From Marasmius tenuissimus (Eukaryota > Basidiomycota > Agaricomycetes > Agaricales > Marasmiaceae): a stretch of DNA of 64,000 nt. The notes under the pieces are model-generated. The model was not told the origin of the DNA. It was given only the letters and a program-made list of their open reading frames with translations, and made no database searches. The first letter of the stretch is position 1. Each line of letters begins with the position of its first letter. This document shows positions 58,014-64,000 of this stretch, one piece after another. The stretch lies in assembly GCA_029532415.1 (NCBI GenBank), contig JAQOTA010000047.1, forward strand, positions 434,001 through 498,000. The letters run 5' to 3'. Made by a program: the position numbers and the translations under genes.

Positions 58014-59489
58014 TCAACCACACGACCTGAGGGCATACGTTCGTTCCTGAAGCTCCTCTAGTTCTGTGAATCGCGACTCGCTTTCGCCGACATTATGGGT
58101 GCTACTGTCGATCGTTGTTAATGTCAATCCCCATGTCTGAGTATGAGTTGCGTCACGAGTCCTGCCGAGATCAATCACACGTTCTCCGCTGTTGTAATAC
58201 TCTTCGTCGGGTTCATCCGATGCACCCTCAGTTGTCGTCCTCTTCCTCCAGAATAGCCATCTGAACAACGTAGTTATGACCACCAACGAGTTGCACACAA
58301 TGACGGAAACTGCGATCTGCGCAACATTGAGCGGATTTGAGGTGAACGAGGGAACACGAATAATGGAAACTGTTATTCCATACCTGCGTATTGATCGCGT
58401 ATGAAAGACCTCTTCCATTTCCCCGGTTTATGGTAAAGGCTGCGCGCGCGCAAACTGTACCCAAGTTCAGAATTGTACTCGCAAAGAGTACCAGGATGAG
58501 CCGACGCTCCGCGACTCGCAGGGAGGAGCTATTCCAAAAGGCATAAAAAGGAAGTGCAACCAGGATTATCGATGCTATTCCACCGCCTATTCGGGAAGGA
58601 GAGGCCGGACAGCGAGCAGGGACAAGGCAGATGGCCGTGGTTTGCAATGATAGCGACGTGTTGACGGAACATTTTATTCGAGTCCAAAAGCAGGGTGAGA
58701 TGAAGAAGTAATCAGACCAAGTCATGCTTACCGATTAGATGAAACCCTGCAAAAATCCACCTTTGTACTTTTGGCTTGGTTTGAAGAATGGGATCATTGA
58801 AGACAACCGCCTTCACTGTGAGGGTTGTGATTCCCATCACGAAACACCCAACTGATATGGCTAGAGTTAACGTTCTGAGTCGGCAGGGAGGCAGGACGCG
58901 GGCGATAGAGAGAGCGAGGGATACGTGGGAGGACCTAAATGAACGGGACAAATAATGTGGAGGGGAGGTTGATCCGTGAATATGGCGCGAACCGAAAACA
59001 AAAATAGTATCATGCACCCACCAAACAATTGCGCTAGATAGGGAACTGAGGGTCGAAACCACTTCCAGATTTTTTCTCTTGAACTCCGCTGCGTCCATAG
59101 TCAGCCATTTGTCTTGGACTAGCCGCACGAAGTGCGCCAGAAATAGGTCAGGGCCTTCAGATAGACCGATATCATCCAATTCTCACTTGAGGTCCATTTC
59201 CACCAGTCCACACTCAGATACACCGCAACCAGCACCGTGGCGAAAGCAACCCAATAATCATCCCAAGATAGAAGCCTGATACGGACCCGGCGTACCAATC
59301 GGAAGATAGTAAGAAGGATGGCAAAGGAGTGAATAATTGTTATGAAGACTGGGCGCAGATTGGTATCAGCACCTTCTCAATCACACAAAAAAAATCCGCA
59401 CCTCGGTCATCAGGAGCGTCATATCGATCACGCGCAGGTACAGAACGAGGGAGGAGGAAGGCCTGAGCAATTGGTTCAGGTGTGCCCAT
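58014..59489 (-). CDS. SAT4/PTH11-like 7-TM membrane protein (array member C)
   Basis: The first exon at 59489 is followed by TVFITIIHSFAILLTIFRLV and VRIRLLSWDDYWVAF (59330-59210). Next come MDAAEFKRKNLEVVSTLSSL (about 59098-59030), SLALSIARVLPPCRLRTL, and IASIILVALPFYAFW with LILVLFASTILNLG (58590-58460). The tail has EEYYNSGERVIDLGR, then QFTEL-like text and ALRSCG at the stop (58014). It is the best preserved of the complete members. The motifs shared with A, B and D are the WDD loop, 'SIxRxLPPxRLR' and the YNSGE tail. Receptor-like function is inferred from the SAT4/PTH11 resemblance; no ligand or partner can be named. Confidence 0.7.
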
Positions 59490-62400
59490 GATACGCAAGC
59501 TTCCCTCCTTATTGGTGGGGGTTCAAATTGGTAAAGATTTCATGCGGGCTTTGCTTTAAAATGTATCGACACGCGCCCGAGGGAATATAGCGGGGGGTTT
59601 GTACGGATATCTATGATGGCACAGCACATGAGTCGCAGGTAACGACCACTTAGTGATGACCGACACTCGGAAAGGATTTATATACACAATAGCTGTTAAG
59701 AGGGTAGACTGTGTGTCGTTACGGATATAAGCATCTGAACCGCTGAAAAGCCTGGAGGACGAAATTAACGGGATGTGTAAGTGAGAAGCGGTAAGAAAAT
59801 AACCTACTATCCTGGTAATTCGCGCCTCGGAAGTCGGAAACGACACAGAAAGACTCAGTCTGGGTTACTCGCTACCTTTTTCATTCCAGCCTGGGAAGGA
59901 ACAGTGCGTGCCCGATCAATGTTCAGCGGTGGCGTCGGCGGAGCCCAAGCTGGTCGACAGGATCCACTACATGGAGCCCTGAACACGCGTTACAAGTTCC
60001 CCGTCAAAAATGATTTATTCTCTGTATGGCATAGTCGAGTGAATGTTGGGCAGACGGAGACCTGGAAGATGCCATCCAATCATCCGCTATTCTTTTTCTT
60101 GACTTTTATTTCTGCAGCAAACCCATAGCCTGACCGTCGATTAGGTAGCTTAAGTGTCGGAAAATAGTACCGTCCAAAGATTTTGAGCTCTACTTATTCC
60201 TGGAGATGCTAGATGCCGGCGTGCTTGTACTACCGTGAAAGGTCGACGTCGAGAGAGGTGAACAGCCATACGCAAGGTCACACGTACATCCACGCATTTC
60301 AGATATTGTCGGGATCTTCGATAAATCGGATCGCGGGAGGAAATGGAAAGTTCTATCCCCACCCGCCAGGGATCCAAAGGAACGGGACGAAGATATTTCG
60401 GAGACATTCCCTTCATGTTTATCCTATATCTCAAAAACTAATAATTCACATTGAGCACGTCCCAAGTCAGGGACAGTGCAAGAGAATCTGTAGGTCAAAG
60501 AGATCTGGTATCAAAAGCGTCAAAGTGACCCGGTAGACCTAGCGCACAGTACCACTAACATACCTTAGCCTCAACGATAAAGGTATCCCGCATTTACGAC
60601 TCACGGACAACCAACAAGAACCCCTGCAATGGGCTCCTTCATCCTTGCCGCTGAACCATCCTTGAAAACAAAGCGTCTCGTATGCATGGAAGTTACCTCA
60701 TGAAGACTGACAACAGCCTCCTGATCGACGTTTCCACGAGAGGCAAGCATACCGATAAATTTCCTCTATCCCGCGCCTTCAGGTCTATGGAACAAATTCT
60801 CGTAATTGAAGGATTAAGGGTCCAGTTGAGGTGCTCCGAAACCTCCTTGCGAGTTGTCTAGACTGGGATTTCGAGGCGAAAGTCGAGTTGGACGCATGAG
60901 AGATTCTTTACACTGGTATCGCCAAGGAAGATTAGGAAAGAGATAAAGAGTCCACAATGAGAGCAGCGTAACAGAGTCCCATAGAGCTGCGACCGCTACC
61001 AAAGTCCATCATACACCAGCAGCGACTCAAAAAGGCCCCCATCTTGTCCGAAAGGCCATAGTCCATTTTACACCACTGGGTGATTATGTTATTTGACCTC
61101 CGAGGGACATTCAAACTGAACGTTCAACGGACATTCCGGGACATATGGATGATGAGAGCCGGAGACCAAGGTCTTGAATAATGCCTTTCCGAGTTCTCGG
61201 TCCCACAGTCATCGTGAGAAGATTACTCACAATGATGGCATCAACCCTTATTACTAGTGCAGCTTTAACCGTGCTTCAACATTAATCAATTACAATATTT
61301 GACGTTCTTTTCCGTAGGATAGTCCCGATATCTTAATCTCAATCCTCCTTGCCATTGAAATGAGCTCAAGGGGCTGAAATGAACTAGAGAAGAAATACCG
61401 CAAATTCTTGAATCGTGCCTCAAGTTTCAACCGGAAAAGTCCGAAACTGAGAAAGTTGTGATGATAAGTACACTATGTTTCGAAAAGTGATATATGGCAG
61501 CATGATATGAATAGCACGAGTCGTTCTAGACATTGAGGACTCCACGACGTGTCGAGATAGTAACCGGCCACCGGCACCTTCCAAATTCGCGAATCACCAC
61601 CAGTGAGGCACGGCAGGTTGGTATCCCAGGCTCCGACTGGGATCACTGTGACCGTGGGGGCAGGCAAATAAGAGAAAGTCTTGAAAGGGAAAAGGATCCA
61701 ATGCTAGATACTGAATATGATGCCTTCGAGATACTAAATCAAAAGAAACCGTATACCAGGCTTGGCTTCAATACGCTGGGGTTTTACTGGTGCTTCCCAT
61801 ACATCAATATTTCGATCTCATGACTAAAAACGGCTCAAATTCACGCATAAATACGACTAGAAGGTTTAGTAAGCCCCCCAACTCCAGTCCGAACATGTTC
61901 TCCCAGTTGTAGGTGTCAGTTCGCGGTCGCGAAAAAGGGCCCACAATGACGTCATGGAAAATCCAGAGTAACTCGACCTAACTCGACAAGTATTACAGTG
62001 TGCTTGAATATCAAGGATTAAACAGAGTAATCTGTGAGACTCGCGTGCGGTTGTTCCGAGGTGCGTGCAGGACTGGGATTTCTGACAACGGTTTCTTCTG
62101 GGTGTCCACCAAGTGCAGTCACTAGTGTGCGCCGGGTCCGTTCCTACCATCGTCACTGTTCGAGATGTGGAAGGACCGCGTTCGAGTCAGGGGAGCAAGA
62201 TATATGCACTGTCACGCCGAAGCTAAGCCAAACGAAACTGGTGATATTTGTACACTACTATACAGCAAGCCACTAGGGATAAAGGGGTGGGAGGCCGCGA
62301 GTCGTAGACTCGCGACTAGGGAGTTCCCTAGTAGACATACAAGTTTGTATGTACGTGCACACTAGCGCACGCCAAAACTTACAAACAATAGTACCATCTA

Positions 62401-63668
62401 CATATACACAAACCACTAGACAACGGGTTGGGGCTATCAAAAGATCGGCTAGCCAGAGCCTACAGTTCAAAGTTACATAAAGAGAGAGACACGAAATAAA
62501 TTAAAGGCTTGCTCAAGATATCTGCAAAGGCCCACCCCTCTTAGAAAAAAACCAAAGATACCGCGGCGACTCTTGAAGCTTGACGTGTTACCAGTGTCCG
62601 GGAATTTGGTGTCAAGCGACCGAATGGCGTCGTGTACTCCACGCACTTCAAGACGGATGGCACAAACATTACTCGTCTGACAGACGTGCGAGACACAGGA
62701 ACACGTGAAAAGGTCAGGTCTAAACGTAAAAACAAAACGAACTCACCATGAACTTCCATCTATCGTGTTCGCAAATACCAAGCGCCGAAAACGCTTACAC
62801 GCGATTCGCGTTCGAGCTTCTTCGGGCCGTCATATAGTTACGGATACGAATAAGGGTCCTGCGGCGAGTTAATAAAGATTAGGCACAACCTTTAGTAGAC
62901 CACCGAAATTGTTGATGAGACTAGTTTCCGTCAGGTAGACCAAACTTATATCTGCTTGCGGCGTGACTCCAGTCCCTGTTCATTATATGGATATTCTGAG
63001 CACAATACGCGATCCCAAGGGATGCTCACCTTTTCCGGTTTCTATCATTTATAGTACACCGTTCGAGATCAGAATGATCAATTTCCGGGTGGTATTCGAT
63101 TTCAACGTTTCCAGGACGATGGAAGTCGGAGAGCAAGCCAAGTCTGGGTCATGGTCACGAGAAACCAACGCGACTCAACGCGACTCGTCACTAGTCACTT
63201 GCCGTAGAGTCACGCCTCTCGATCTTGAGATTTGAGACCTGACGACACTGACTCAACCAGCTCAGCCGTCCTCCTTGTCCGTGGCTCCGTGACTTTGACT
63301 TTACAGCATCAGTGCAAAGAATGGTCTTCCTCAGGGTCGTGGGTCAACTCGATTCGTCAGTGCAGAGCATACAGAATTCGGACCGTCACGCTCGAAAGTC
63401 CTCAGCAACTCAACGAGTTCAGTGGTCTCGTAGAGCTCTGGAGCCGCCAAGAACGGGCTCGAACTTACATGGCTATGTAACTCACAGAAGGAATCGGAAA
63501 AGGTCGGATTTAGGCCCTTTTAGCTTTGAACCGCTGATATAGGTGTCCAGGTACGTTCGCTAGGTAATTTGCGTAAAACTTTGAGCTATCAATACAACCA
63601 ATAATGAAAGATAAATATCCCAGCGGCGTCCAGAAGAGAATGTAGAATGGTAACAGAATGATAAGGCG
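59490..63668. other. Long stretch without a supported gene
   Basis: Only short, overlapping, motif-free frames occur (for example 59781-60128, 60150-60434, 61866-62156, 62963-63235). GCGACTC-type repeats appear near 63165-63190. I saw no paired exons, LTRs or target duplications. It separates array members C and D. Confidence 0.4.
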
Positions 63669-64000
63669 CTAACCCACCCGTTGACAACAAACCGATGTAT
63701 CCTCCTCGACACACGGCGCGGCTGTCTTCGACGAAGAAGTCTCATCACCCTGTGCTACTGCTGCGGCAGGATCCTGAGGGATCCCTAGATCTGCTGAATT
63801 CCCACACGACCTGAGGGAGCACGTTTGCTCCTGCAGCTCACCAAGTTCCGTGAATTGCGACTCGCAGTCCCCGGTACTACGGGCGGTGCTGGCAACCGTC
63901 GTAAAAGTAAATCCCCATGTAAGAGTGCGACTACCCTGGTGGGCCGTATTCGAACTTCCACCGAACTCAATGGTACGTTCTCCGCTGTTCTGATACTCTT
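63669..64000 (-). CDS. SAT4/PTH11-like 7-TM protein (array member D), C-terminal tail only
   Basis: The minus strand enters at the window edge with EYQNSGERTIEFGG, followed by LTWGFTFTTVASTAR, ESQFTELGELQEQTCSLRSCG and an extra Ser/Ala-rich tail to a stop at 63669. This is the same cytoplasmic tail as in member C (58014-58210) with about 40 more residues. The membrane part lies beyond the window. Confidence 0.65.
   Translation of the reverse strand, partial: EYQNSGERTIEFGGSSNTAHQGSRTLTWGFTFTTVASTARSTGDCESQFTELGELQEQTCSLRSCGNSADLGIPQDPAAAVAQGDETSSSKTAAPCVEEDTSVCCQRVG

Overview
The window reads as nuclear DNA of a basidiomycete fungus, most likely an Agaricomycete. Genes are broken by many short GT-AG introns of about 50-75 nt. 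The protein families are typical of mushrooms: ICMT-like methyltransferases, an MOA-type beta-trefoil lectin with a cysteine-protease domain, a secreted haem peroxidase, questin-oxidase-like proteins, F-box proteins with a CxxC start, SAT4/PTH11-like 7-TM proteins, and copia, hAT and Helitron elements. I saw no rRNA, tRNA or CRISPR array.

Layout. (1) 1-5.2 kb: the 5' part of an Agaricomycete-type protein (minus), an alpha/beta hydrolase and an ICMT-like gene (plus). (2) 5.2-9.4 kb: gene-poor, with diverged repeats and a lipase-like relic. (3) 9.4-15.4 kb: a secreted peroxidase (plus) converging on a 1051-aa PHD-finger protein (minus). (4) 15.8-19.1 kb: a hAT-type MITE with 8-bp target duplication, a GFA/CENP-V-type zinc enzyme and a second ICMT-like gene. 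(5) 20.5-22.8 kb: an MOA-like lectin/protease gene cut in the middle of an exon by a 577-bp foldback-like DNA transposon. (6) 22.8-31.5 kb: gene-poor, with repeats and relics. (7) 31.5-42.3 kb: a decayed duplicate of region 4 (32.4-35.2 kb) plus a piece duplicated from the 47-kb questin-oxidase gene. Its ICMT pseudogene received two solo LTRs and a hAT-like MITE; the MITE then received a complete copia-type retrotransposon with apparently identical LTRs and an intact 1802-aa Gag-Pol frame. (8) 43.7-47.2 kb: a helical, MLKL/HeLo-like protein gene with tandemly duplicated exons, whose 3' end runs into a Helitron fragment. (9) 47.4-49.5 kb: a questin-oxidase-like gene carrying a 105-bp duplication over an exon-intron junction and two frame breaks. 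(10) 50.3-64 kb: a minus-strand tandem array of four related 7-TM membrane protein genes (the last cut by the window end), with an F-box pseudogene between the second and third.

Working together: no biosynthetic pathway is evident. The theme is a fast-changing accessory region: tandem and segmental duplication, repeated transposon landing in decaying copies, and loss of a defence-type lectin by insertion, beside a few ordinary genes (hydrolase, ICMT, GFA, PHD, peroxidase).
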